Of a stretch of 22,590 nucleotides of DNA, positions 8,008-17,222 are shown piece by piece. Source of the stretch: Stramenopiles sp. TOSAG23-2. Its lineage: Eukaryota; Sar. The notes under the pieces were generated by a model. That model ran no database searches, had not been told where the DNA came from, and saw only the letters and a list, made by a program, of their open reading frames with translations. Every line of letters begins with the position of its first letter. The stretch's first letter is position 1. The stretch is taken from assembly GCA_900128395.1 (NCBI GenBank), contig LT649509.1, forward strand, positions 1 to 22,590. The letters run 5' to 3'. Position numbers and translations under genes: made by a program.

Positions 8008-9721
8008 TTAAAAATCATCATCACTATATGCATTATAATCTGTATCAAACCCTACATCATCAACAGAACTTAACAATGAAAGTCGTCCAAGTGAAGGAAA
8101 TCGATCCAATTTTGGTGAATCACTCATATTGTTATTATTTACCATTTCATTAGGTACTAATACTGCTTCTTCTTGTGTTGAACATCGTCGCCCATCATCA
8201 TATAATTTTCCACATATTTCTTCGCCATAATATTCAACAATACATAAATTAGGTTTTGCTTTAACCACTTTCTTTGCCCATTTATCATCACAACTGTTAA
8301 CCCATGCCATACGAATATGTTTTAATGCATCTAATTGCAATATCGAGGTCTCGATCTCTATTACATTGCTAGATTTGCAACCTTCCATACTTAGGATACA
8401 TAATTTTTTGCAAAATTCCAATATCACTGTGATCGATTCATTTGTACATTTCGACCATGCTATATCTAAACTAGTTAAAGTTTTAAAATGGTTTTTTGCC
8501 AATGCTATAATCGCATTGTCTTGTACGTTATTGCATCTTGATATATTAACTTGTTGGAGATTATGGCAATTTGATGCTAGTGCTAAAATGACATCATTGG
8601 TAACATATTCACATGCACGAGTTTTAAAAGACAGTAAATTTGGACATTTCTTAATAAAATTGATTAACGTTTTTGTATTGCAATCTTCGCACCAACTTAA
8701 ATCTAATTTTTTCAATGGTAAAACATCATTCATATTTTCATATGGTAATAATGATAAATTAAATTCCGTATCTCCCATCTTTATTATTTCTAATGAATTT
8801 ATGTTATTTGATATTATTTGGTTAATTTGTGCAGCAGAAACACCACGTACTTGCTTCATGTTAATTTCCTTTAATTCTCTTTGATCTTGTTTATCCATTC
8901 CAAGTTGTATGTATGGTGACAATTCAATTTTTACATTGCCTTTGATATTGATTGATTTTAAATGTACACAATCTTGCATCACTTTCTGAAATGTTTGCCA
9001 TGTTATATTTTCAACGTAGGATAATTTAATGGAATTTAATTGTTTACAATGTTCCAATAATGCTAAAGTTCCAATATCACTAAGAGTTTCACATCTTGAT
9101 AAATCAATGCTTAATAAATTCGGACACGATTGTGCAATAACCTATATATATCGTGGGTAAATTTATATGTCTACATGGTTAGTGTAAAAATTAATGACAA
9201 AAAAGTGGTAGGGTGATTCGACTTACAAACATTGTTTGATCTGTATTTTCGTATTTATAACCAGATATATTAATATGTTTTAATGTAGATAAGCCTTGTA
9301 AATAACTTGATAAAGAGTCTTTCCAACGTTTGCATTTTAATTCTTTTAAATTTATTAAGTAGTTATTGTTTTTTTCATTATTATTATTGCAGGTGCTTTT
9401 GTTATTGTCATTATTTATTTCTTGTTTTCTTTTACATTTTTTTAATATATTCGACCATACCATTTTATTGTTGATATTGCCATTATCTACCAAATCAAGT
9501 GAAACTTCAATATCAGTATTTACTACTAATTGTTCAAGTATTGGTTGATGATATGGTTCTGGTGAAATGGATATACTATTTTGTAAATAAAATACTAATT
9601 TTTTTTTAATTGATAATGCTAAAGTGGATAAATGAGGTACATGTTCCGAAACAAGATTTAATACCAATAAAGCTGCATATTGTTTTGCGGCTAACCATTC
9701 TAATGATTGTATTTTTTCCAT
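8008..9721 (-). CDS. Leucine-rich repeat protein (LRR_CC type), two exons
   Basis: A 542-residue protein from exons 9721-9227 and 9141-8008, joined across an 85-nt intron (9226-9142) with a GTAAGT donor and TATATAG acceptor; the junction is phase 0 and restores an LRR (MF|VIAQSCPNLLSIDLSRC). Repeats of ~26 residues follow (CPNLLSFKTRACEYVTN, CHNLQQVNISRCNNVQD), the cysteine-containing LRR type seen in AMN1 and FBXL proteins, where it forms a curved protein-binding surface. The N-terminal ~100 residues are hydrophobic and helical-looking but show no F-box I can recognise, so a ubiquitin-ligase role is only a possibility. The C-terminus is Ser/Asp-rich (SDDDF). The ATG at 9721 is the first in this frame; a TA-dinucleotide run lies in the presumed 5' UTR. 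Partners and pathway are unknown. Confidence 0.82.
9142..9226 (-). other. Spliceosomal intron of the LRR gene
   Basis: 85-nt intron on the minus strand, donor GTAAGT at 9226-9221 and acceptor TAG ending at 9142. Removing it joins two LRR-coding reading frames in phase 0. It is the only intron in this window I can place confidently, and it shows that splicing in this organism uses ordinary GT-AG signals. Confidence 0.85.
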
Positions 9722-9760
9722 TGCAAATGATTTGTATTTGTATTTGATGGTTTGATATGA

Positions 9761-9761
<1 letters not shown>

Positions 9762-9796
<35 letters not shown>
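9762..9796. repeat. TA-dinucleotide microsatellite
   Basis: About 35 bases of alternating T and A, 40 bases upstream of the LRR start codon, in the interval shared with the divergent saposin-like gene. Confidence 0.9.
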
Positions 9797-9799
<3 letters not shown>

Positions 9800-10053
9800 T
9801 ATGTATATGATGAAAGAAATGATCTATGTTCCTTTTCCACTACTATGTTATATATTTCTTGTTTTTTAGTTGCATCAATTTTGAATTTGTCTGTCAACCA
9901 TTATTATATTATTACTTACTACCTGAGTTAGAGAGTAACCTGTTTATTATGTTGTTGAAAAAGAACATATTATATAGAAATTCTTAAAAAAAGTAAGAAA
10001 AATTAACAGATACCAACATTCCTTTTCTCCTTTTATAATTAATATAACAAAAG

Positions 10054-11061
10054 ATGAAATATTGTAATTATTGTATGATTCTTATGACAATCATATCGAT
10101 TGTAATAATAAAAGTAGTACATGCGGCACATGGTGATAATATGTTATGTGAAGGATGTGGTGCGGTAATGGAACATGTATATCATGATGTTTTGAAATAT
10201 GCAGAGGAACGTGGAAAATCAATAGACATGACACAAGGTGAAACGGTGACGGTAGATTTCACTGAACGAGTGAAAAAGATATGCGACCAAAAAGAATTTA
10301 CAACTGAATATAATCGAAATGTTCGCAGTGCATGTTGGGAAATGTGTCATAAATTTCCTAATGTTATATCAAATGTATTTGGTGGGGATGAGCCGAATGA
10401 ACGTTCAATTTATCCAAAAACATACAAAGCATGTGTTGAAATTTTAGATTATTGCGATAAAATTGATGAGAATTATGTTGATAAATTAATAGGATCATCT
10501 ACAAAAAAGTCATCCATGGGAAAGAAACTGTCCACTTCAGCGATTAAATGCAATCGTTGCAGAACTGTCGTATCAGATATTGTACATGTTGTTAATCGAA
10601 AAAGTTCTTGGGATTTTTTTCGTACAAAAGAACATATATATTCTGTATTAGATTCAATATGTAATGGAATTGTATATCGATATCCTGAATCATTGACCAA
10701 TATTTTAAGTGAAATGTGTTCAGATATCATTGAAAGTTATGAACATGAAATTGCACAAGTTTTAATTGATCGTATTGATGATGCAAATGATTTAATTTGT
10801 GGTAAAGAAATAAGTAATTTTTGTCCTTCTTCCACAAATGGTAATGTAAAGAAGAAAAATAAACCAAAGGATCCTAATTTAATATGGGAATCTCCATTTC
10901 ATCGTATTCCATTGGCAGATTTCATGGGTAATTTTGATCCATTTCAAGGAGAGGAGGAGGAGGAAGAAGAGGAGACAAGTGATGACGACGCGGATGAAGT
11001 AAATGTAATGAATGAAGAAGAACAACAATCAGAAGCAGCACATGATGTAATTGAATTGTAA
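10054..11061 (+). CDS. Secreted or ER saposin-B/canopy-like protein, two domains
   Basis: 335 residues. A signal peptide with a hydrophobic core (about 5-23) ends near VVHA. Two cysteine-patterned helical modules follow: one starting LCEGCGAVMEHVYHDVL (about 32-135) and one starting IKCNRCRTVVSDIVHVV (about 165-268). Each opens with a CxxC and has later paired cysteines, as in saposin-B folds. The end of module 2 (CSDIIESYEHEIAQVL...CGKEISNFC) resembles the end of canopy proteins, ER chaperones with one such module. The C-terminus is very acidic (a run of eight Glu, then DDDADE) like the low-affinity calcium-binding tails of ER proteins. It ends VIEL, not KDEL or HDEL, so ER retention is not shown. 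Location in the secretory pathway is well supported; a chaperone or calcium role is inference. It is divergent from the LRR gene (332 bp between start codons). Confidence 0.75.
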   Translation: MKYCNYCMILMTIISIVIIKVVHAAHGDNMLCEGCGAVMEHVYHDVLKYAEERGKSIDMTQGETVTVDFTERVKKICDQKEFTTEYNRNVRSACWEMCHKFPNVISNVFGGDEPNERSIYPKTYKACVEILDYCDKIDENYVDKLIGSSTKKSSMGKKLSTSAIKCNRCRTVVSDIVHVVNRKSSWDFFRTKEHIYSVLDSICNGIVYRYPESLTNILSEMCSDIIESYEHEIAQVLIDRIDDANDLICGKEISNFCPSSTNGNVKKKNKPKDPNLIWESPFHRIPLADFMGNFDPFQGEEEEEEEETSDDDADEVNVMNEEEQQSEAAHDVIEL

Positions 11062-11641
11062 AAATTATTTGCGCACATGCTAAAATAATAGTCTATATAT
11101 ATATATAATGGTATGATAGATGTGTATAACGGCTGTATTTGATACGAGTATAAAATAAAATATATTTATTTTAAAATAAAATATAAAATGTGATGTAACT
11201 AAATTGAAATAAAAAATATGAATAATACACGAGACAAATGTTTAAAAATAAAATATATTTTATATACGTACGCCCTTCGTATATATACACGTAATATAAA
11301 ATATACGGTGTGTAAAATAAAATATATATGCCCCACGCGCGTAAATATTATCATATACACGAATATTTTAAATATTAACGCACGTACACACACACTCCCT
11401 TTTAAATTTCTTACATCATATGTGATATCTCAATAGTTTTTTTATTTCTCCCTCGTATCTCCATATTTGCATGTTTTTATTTTTAAATTGATATACATCA
11501 TACATTTCTAATATTTATGCCGCAATATGTGCAAAATACACATCATATATATATATATATACACACACATATCATACACAATGTCACAATGTACATTTAT
11601 ATATTTAAATTATATTATAATGATACTTGTCTATCATTCAT
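11062..11641. other. Convergent 3' interval without a gene
   Basis: 580 bases of AT-rich DNA between the saposin-like gene (+) and the opine dehydrogenase gene (-). It contains several AATAAA/AAATAAAATA strings on the plus strand near 11145-11215 that could serve as poly(A) signals, and TA/CA runs near 11545-11570. I see no coding or RNA gene. Confidence 0.6.
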
Positions 11642-12871
11642 TTATTCCCGACAACCTTGTAATAAACTTTCTTTGTTCAATCCTAATGCACTTGGTAAAA
11701 TGCATTCTCCAGCATCACGTCCATCAATTTTACCACTACCGGTTAAATATTCTTTATTAATTAAACCTTGATTCCAAATAATAATTTTATCCATCAATGG
11801 TGTTTCTACTCCTACCATAACTGCAATATCTTTGAATGTACATAAACCAAATGGCAAATCAGTTTCAAAAAATTTATGAGCTAATGTTGGGACGATGCCA
11901 CCTTCCACGGTACTGTATGGTATGTGATGTTTTGAAAATGCTGCATTAGTCATGAAACTTGAAGCTAATGTAGATTTGTCAGTCACTTGCTCTTTGTAAT
12001 TTTCTGCAATGCAAAATTGAATGTGATAATTACGTTGTAAATGTGAATTGTCCGGGTATAATTTTGCGGTTGCAGTTACCACATCAACAATTTCTTGATC
12101 CAAAATTTCTAAACATTTAATTGCTTCTGGTCTTAAATCTTTGTAAATAAAACTAGGAACTTCATTGTCGAATCCTTTTTCCACATTTGGTGTTTCTTTG
12201 AATGCAGTGTATGGAGTTTTACCATCCCAATCTTTGAATAGACCATATAAGATTGGAGGATGGATCCATGGATTATTTGGCCAAAATGTTGATGCTAAGA
12301 AATCCGTATCAACCAAATCTGGAATTTGTAAAATATCACGCATAATATCCTTAATACCAACACCATCTTTGCCATTTTCAGTAGCTATTCGTAACATACG
12401 CTTGGCACCAAAGACATATCCAGTTTTACCATATTCATGTGTACCACAGCACCATGGGATCAACTGCGTACCAAATATATGGTACTTACCAGGTCCAAGT
12501 GTCTTTGCACATACCCAGTTAAAACCACCATATGCACATATGGAACCAATATGAAATGCTTTTTCACGATTAATATGTGGTTTAATTTTTTCCAAGACAA
12601 CTGGATTTAAATGAATTGGTAAACCAGCAATGAAAATAACATCAGCTTCTGGAATACATTCAGCTGGATCGGATGTAACTAAATCAATAGTTGCACGGAC
12701 TTCATCTTGATTGATGTATTCTTTATCATCATTTTTAAAACCAACATCCAAAGACCATTTCTCTGGTTTTCTTGTTAATACCGTCGTATGATAACCAGCT
12801 AATTTACCAAGTGTCGCCATGATTGGGGATGAATTTCCACCACCAACAATAACTAATTTTCCTTTCGACAT
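11642..12871 (-). CDS. Opine dehydrogenase (octopine/nopaline DH family)
   Basis: 409 residues, single exon, ATG at 12871. The family reduces the imine formed between pyruvate (or another 2-oxo acid) and an amino acid, using NAD(P)H; in marine animals this regenerates NAD+ under low oxygen. The N-terminal Rossmann fold shows the dinucleotide-binding loop VGGGNSSP (residues 9-16) after a short beta strand, then DVIFIAGLPIHLNPVVLEKI. The C-terminal helical Octopine_DH domain (about 195-400) includes NYHIQFCIAENYKEQ and FETDLPFGLCTFKDIAVMVG followed by ETPLMDKIIIWNQ, the conserved closing segment of this family. The length matches animal octopine dehydrogenases (~400). No targeting peptide is seen, so it is likely cytosolic. 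Substrate preference cannot be read from sequence. Its upstream side faces the GH2 3' end. Confidence 0.88.
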   Translation of the reverse strand: MSKGKLVIVGGGNSSPIMATLGKLAGYHTTVLTRKPEKWSLDVGFKNDDKEYINQDEVRATIDLVTSDPAECIPEADVIFIAGLPIHLNPVVLEKIKPHINREKAFHIGSICAYGGFNWVCAKTLGPGKYHIFGTQLIPWCCGTHEYGKTGYVFGAKRMLRIATENGKDGVGIKDIMRDILQIPDLVDTDFLASTFWPNNPWIHPPILYGLFKDWDGKTPYTAFKETPNVEKGFDNEVPSFIYKDLRPEAIKCLEILDQEIVDVVTATAKLYPDNSHLQRNYHIQFCIAENYKEQVTDKSTLASSFMTNAAFSKHHIPYSTVEGGIVPTLAHKFFETDLPFGLCTFKDIAVMVGVETPLMDKIIIWNQGLINKEYLTGSGKIDGRDAGECILPSALGLNKESLLQGCRE

Positions 12872-13413
12872 TTTTCTTTTGTTTTCTTGTGTGTGTGTGT
12901 GTGTACGTTTGTGTAAGTATTTACTTTAATTGTTGTAATGTATTTATATTATTTCTTTATCTTTTCTAATACGTTCTTTCCTCCCCCACACGTATTCTCG
13001 TCTTCCATATATTTTTTATTATTATTAATTCAAAAAGTACTTTACTTGGTTACAAATAAAAAATATGCGGCTAAAAATGATGCTCTATCTTAATCTACCG
13101 TACAATACATAGACTATATAAATAGCATTGTAGACGAGCGCAGGAGATGCGTAGTAGGGGGATAGCATTGGAATTATATGAGGAGATACAAAAAAATCTA
13201 TAATAGCCTAATAGATTTTTTTACGAATATTTCATTTGTCCATCCTTCAGTTTAGTGAGATAGATATTGATGGTTAAAATCTAAGTTATAAAATATTTTT
13301 ACACTTCTCGTGTTAAAGTAATATGCTCATAGATATTATTGTCTCAGTTATTGTACGAGTCGTATTCTTTCTGGAGAGTAGGTGAGTAAATTTAAAAAAT
13401 AAGTTATTGTGCA
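12872..13413. other. Promoter side of opine dehydrogenase and 3' side of the GH2 gene
   Basis: 542 bases. A TG-dinucleotide run at about 12889-12904 lies just upstream of the opine dehydrogenase ATG, probably in its 5' UTR. A TATATAAATAG string near 13115 is TATA-like in both directions but lies ~245 bases from the ATG, so its role is uncertain. A perfect 11-bp inverted repeat sits at 13190-13222. No ORF is convincing. Confidence 0.5.
13190..13222. repeat. Perfect 11-bp inverted repeat with A/T tracts
   Basis: Arms AAAAAAATCTA (13190-13200) and TAGATTTTTTT (13212-13222) with an 11-base loop. It resembles a stem followed by a T tract, but rho-independent termination is not a eukaryotic nuclear mechanism, except that T tracts stop RNA polymerase III. 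It may simply be a relic of a small inverted-repeat element. Confidence 0.6.
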
Positions 13414-16400
13414 TTAATTAAATACTATATCATTATCACACACACATGAAAATACATCTTTCACAACATTCCATCCTTCCACTTGAATTTGAAGTTTTCC
13501 ATCATTACTTCTATTATTATTACCTTCCTCATCTCTACTATGCATACTAATAACAATTACAGTAGTAGATTCATTTGGTAACAATGTGAAATACTGTTTT
13601 GAGTATGTATATGGCAAATTTAACGTTTCTGCAGCACTTTTTAATATAACATTTAAACGTATTGCTACTGCAATCATCTGATTGTTATTTTTGCCATTCT
13701 TAATTGTAACTAAGATATTTCCATTGTTACCAATACTAATATCATTATTACAAGTAACTTGAAGATGTATCAATTCTTCTTCATTACTTCTTATTCCATC
13801 TAATTCTTGATAATTTTGAAAAGTTGATGGATTAGAAAGCCAATAATCGTTGAATGATATAACCTGCCCTTGTTTTTGTGCCAGTGTCATAGTTGCAACA
13901 TCAATACTATTAGTATCAATACTTAACTCCATCCGCAAATATAATGTTGAATCTTCACTTTTTGTTGCATCAACTGGAAATTCAAATTTATCAAGATCTG
14001 TTACTAAATATACAGATTTACCAATTAATTCTTTATCGGCAATAATTGTATCATGACTGTTTACTAAAGTTCCATTCATATGAAACCACTGGACACTTAA
14101 ATAAAATGATAATTTGATGGCCCCAGTATTATTATTATTATTATTATTATTATCATTAAAATGATTCACATCAAAATATTGACGATTGATTACAACAATG
14201 GATAAATTTTCAGTCCAATTGCCTAATTGTACATGTAATGATCCATGTTTACCACCTTCAGTTGCTGCTACGAGACCCCAAAATCCACCATTTGTTTCTA
14301 AATAAGAATCATACATATATCCACGAAAAGATGGCCATGGTGATTGCGTTTTCCAAAATAGCATTCCAGTATAATACAACCACATATGCCGTTGGAAACC
14401 TTCATATAAACCTTTTACTTGACAATATTGAACAAGCTGTGCTCTGTAACAATACTCAGACATATTTGTTGGTCTTCCATATTTTGTAATATGATCTTGT
14501 TTTTGATCATCGACATAACCTAAATATTGATGAAAAGTAAATACAGACGGAATTGTATCATCGTTCTGTTTTGGAAATTTTTTTAAATTCTCACCATGTA
14601 AAAATCGTTTAATAGATCTATAAATCGGTGTTGCTGATGACCCAGTCTCCGGCTGAAAACCTAATTTTAAATTTGCTGCACTAGTTTTATTCCAAAACTC
14701 AAGTCCAGGATTCCGTTCATCAAATCTCCTAGGATCAAGGTAACCATAAGGTCCATCTTTCGGAGCAATTGCAAATTCGTAATCATAATTTGTATAATTA
14801 CTCATACTACTTGCTATATAAAATCTTCCTGGATCCAATTCAGATATTAACAACGGTATACCAATTGCCAAATCTTTTGGAGGACTTAATTTTTCTGGAT
14901 ACAATTCATTTCCACCAACCCATAATAAAAGAGATGGATGGTTGCGTAGCATCAAAATCACATCTTGCACACATGATAGATAAACATTGTGTTCTAATGG
15001 AGATGAATAATTTCCTGCCCATCGTCCGTTATTATCACCTGTCATCCAAAATTCTTGCCATATTAACATTCCTAATTCATCTGCAGCATTGTAAAATTCT
15101 GGTCGTTCTGTAATACCACCACCCCATACACGTATCATATTTAAACCCATTTGTTTATGTAGTAGTATTTCATTATGGTATCGTTTTGAAGAAGTTGAAT
15201 ATCTTAAAAATTGATCTGTACCAATCCAATTTCCACCTTGTATAAATATTTTTTCCCCATTACAAAGAAATACCCTTCCATCTGTTACGTCTGTATCTAC
15301 ATATGTGGTAAATGTTCGAATACCAAATTTAATACTCATCTCTGTTAAAGGTGATGTCTTCAAATTTTTATCAATCAATAATAATGATTTCTCATCATAA
15401 TGAAATAATTCAAGTTGCATTGTATATAAATTTGGCCCATCATAATGACTATGTGGAAACCAAAGTTTTGGTGATTTCATTGAGAGTGATGGTAATTTCA
15501 CATTCGTATTATTGCTTGATATTTTAAATGCAGTTGTTTCTACATGTTCCATCGTTTCCACCACTGTTGCACGAAGAATATATCTTATATCATCATTATC
15601 ATTTAGTTGTGAAAATATTGATGTTGCAATATCAATATTAACAATTGATGGTGGTACATTTGAAGTAATATTTGTTTTAATTTTTATATGGGGATTGATT
15701 AATGATATTATATGATCATGAAATACTTCTAATTCAACTAAATCCCATAACCCTGTATTTCTATCTGGTGTTGCACGTGCCCAGTCCCAGCCAGCTGTAT
15801 ATTGCATAATAGCAGCATTTTTTGCTATTTCATGATCGCCTCCTTGCCCACAATTCGGCTTCCCAACATAGTCTGGTGGAGATATTAATATTGCAAAGGA
15901 AACCATGGAAGAACTATCAATATTTATAGGATATTTCCACCGATGAAACATACCAACAGCAGCTTTATTATTATTAACATTGATTGGCATAATTTCTTTG
16001 CCATTTTGAAAAAATGATGCACGATAATTTAGCGATCGTATATGTACATATGCTGTAGATTTTAATGTGGAAATGGATGGTATATTGTTGTTGTTGTTGT
16101 TGTTGCTATTGCATTTTGATATTAACTGCGTAACATTATGAATTTGTGCTCTCCAGAAAAAGGTATACATTCCAGAATTATTATATATATCAGGAATCTT
16201 ATTTAAATCTTCATCATGAAATAGATCACTTATTCCTGGAAACATATTATTATTTAACATTGAAATCAATGCCGTTCCAGGGACAATTGCTGGAAAACAT
16301 TCATCTTGATACGTAGTTGTATTTAAAAATTTATTGAATGAGATATGTTTTAAATTATTAATATTTTGAGATGATTGGCATAATTTCCATTCTATTTTAT

Positions 16401-16500
16401 TAGAATTAAGATCAATTTTACAGCTAGTTGTATTTTGAACAACAATACTTATGAATAAGAAAAAAATTACAATTATAGCTTTGTTATTGTTATACATCAT
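13414..16500 (-). CDS. Secreted GH2 glycosidase, endo-beta-mannosidase/exo-glucosaminidase type
   Basis: 1028 residues, single exon; the ATG at 16500 is preferred because the frame upstream offers only TTG. A signal peptide (hydrophobic about 8-22, before Cys) predicts secretion or lysosome/vacuole. The N-terminal GH2 sandwich domain (about 30-230) includes FPAIVPGTALISML, then an Ig-like domain and the TIM barrel. The acid/base is E532 in WVGGNE; the probable nucleophile is E618 in FQPETGSS, which aligns with the PEVGS motif of plant mannosylglycoprotein endo-beta-mannosidase (EC 3.2.1.152). The later block WKTQSPWPSFRGYMYD is also typical of that group and of exo-beta-D-glucosaminidases, rather than lysosomal beta-mannosidase. 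Substrate (N-glycan Man-GlcNAc or chitosan-type) stays open. Asn runs at about 135-142 and 784-793 are low-complexity loops. Many N-x-S/T sites fit a glycosylated secretory protein. Confidence 0.87.
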   Translation of the reverse strand: MMYNNNKAIIVIFFLFISIVVQNTTSCKIDLNSNKIEWKLCQSSQNINNLKHISFNKFLNTTTYQDECFPAIVPGTALISMLNNNMFPGISDLFHDEDLNKIPDIYNNSGMYTFFWRAQIHNVTQLISKCNSNNNNNNNIPSISTLKSTAYVHIRSLNYRASFFQNGKEIMPINVNNNKAAVGMFHRWKYPINIDSSSMVSFAILISPPDYVGKPNCGQGGDHEIAKNAAIMQYTAGWDWARATPDRNTGLWDLVELEVFHDHIISLINPHIKIKTNITSNVPPSIVNIDIATSIFSQLNDNDDIRYILRATVVETMEHVETTAFKISSNNTNVKLPSLSMKSPKLWFPHSHYDGPNLYTMQLELFHYDEKSLLLIDKNLKTSPLTEMSIKFGIRTFTTYVDTDVTDGRVFLCNGEKIFIQGGNWIGTDQFLRYSTSSKRYHNEILLHKQMGLNMIRVWGGGITERPEFYNAADELGMLIWQEFWMTGDNNGRWAGNYSSPLEHNVYLSCVQDVILMLRNHPSLLLWVGGNELYPEKLSPPKDLAIGIPLLISELDPGRFYIASSMSNYTNYDYEFAIAPKDGPYGYLDPRRFDERNPGLEFWNKTSAANLKLGFQPETGSSATPIYRSIKRFLHGENLKKFPKQNDDTIPSVFTFHQYLGYVDDQKQDHITKYGRPTNMSEYCYRAQLVQYCQVKGLYEGFQRHMWLYYTGMLFWKTQSPWPSFRGYMYDSYLETNGGFWGLVAATEGGKHGSLHVQLGNWTENLSIVVINRQYFDVNHFNDNNNNNNNNTGAIKLSFYLSVQWFHMNGTLVNSHDTIIADKELIGKSVYLVTDLDKFEFPVDATKSEDSTLYLRMELSIDTNSIDVATMTLAQKQGQVISFNDYWLSNPSTFQNYQELDGIRSNEEELIHLQVTCNNDISIGNNGNILVTIKNGKNNNQMIAVAIRLNVILKSAAETLNLPYTYSKQYFTLLPNESTTVIVISMHSRDEEGNNNRSNDGKLQIQVEGWNVVKDVFSCVCDNDIVFN

Positions 16501-17222
16501 AATAATATCCAATGTTACATATCTAAAACGATTCTATTACTACTTGTGCTTGTTGTTTTACGTTTGTTTGATTCTCTCTTTTGTTTTGTTTATTCTGATA
16601 AATTTCCTCGCTGGAAGATTTCGTCTCCAAAAACAGATATGATGATGAATGATGAGCTAAGGTTGCTGGATCTTGATAATAGAAATCTTACGACTGTTCA
16701 TCCAAATAATTTAGATTTTAATCTAATAGATTTATTTGATACCAATGAAATAAAATTTAGCTATCATCAATATTAGTCGAGACCCTCGCCTCTTCGCTTA
16801 CCATCTGTACTGCGTCTACATCAATATAATAAATCTTATTCCTTATAAAAATATAATAACATTAGATATTTACAAATTAGTCGGCTCTCCTGACGCACGC
16901 GATTAAATAATGAACAAACCAAACTAAAACCCTAACTTCTAACCTGGCGGATATAATATTCCCCCATAATAATAAGGTATAGTAGGTAGTAGTACAGTAT
17001 GTATTAATATACATATATATATACATCATATTCTTCTCACTCTTCTCATTATAAACTTATACTCTCCAAACAAAATACATTACACAGAGATTCATGGTGA
17101 TATATATCCATACAATACAATACACATCAACATATATTCAATACCATTACCACTAAATCAACCAATACATCAGTTACTAGGTTTTTTGTTAAACATATCT
17201 GTTTATACAGAAACAAATACAA
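16501..17222. promoter_or_regulatory. Divergent promoter interval, GH2 (-) and ArfGAP (+)
   Basis: 722 bases between two head-to-head start codons, so promoters for both genes should lie here. An AAACCCTAA string (16927-16935) matches the plant telo-box, a promoter motif of translation and growth genes in plants; a single copy is weak evidence. No clear TATA box at a useful distance was seen. The left part holds a 46-codon ORF, listed separately. Confidence 0.45.
16639..16776 (+). CDS. Small ORF of unknown status, 45 residues
   Basis: From three consecutive ATG codons near 16639 the frame reads MMNDELRLLDLDN-like acidic, Leu/Asp/Asn-rich sequence to TAG at 16774. It continues open upstream (FPRWKISSPKTD) without an ATG nearby. 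The composition is more protein-like than surrounding spacer, but it is short, unrecognised and lies in a divergent promoter. It could be a microprotein, an upstream ORF, a relic exon or chance. Confidence 0.2.
   Translation: MMMNDELRLLDLDNRNLTTVHPNNLDFNLIDLFDTNEIKFSYHQY

Noticed and set aside
8366-8884. 172-codon plus-strand frame inside the LRR gene
   Set aside because: It is antisense to clear LRRs; no recognised features and Phe/Ser/Ile-rich as expected for a shadow.
8008-9721. F-box protein assignment for the LRR gene
   Set aside because: The LRR type is common in FBXL proteins, but no F-box LP...W-like pattern is visible in the N-terminal 100 residues.
9700-9897. Separate minus-strand protein with a Tyr-Ile repeat upstream of the LRR gene
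   Set aside because: It starts at TTG just after a stop and half of it is translation of the TA-dinucleotide array; its first ~25 codons look mildly protein-like, so an upstream exon is not fully excluded.
16501-16512. GH2 start at TTG 16512
   Set aside because: Two adjacent ATGs at 16500 and 16497 follow within four codons and place the signal peptide normally.
16927-16935. Telomere-type repeat from AAACCCTAA
   Set aside because: Only a single unit; not an interstitial telomere tract. Kept only as a weak promoter motif note.
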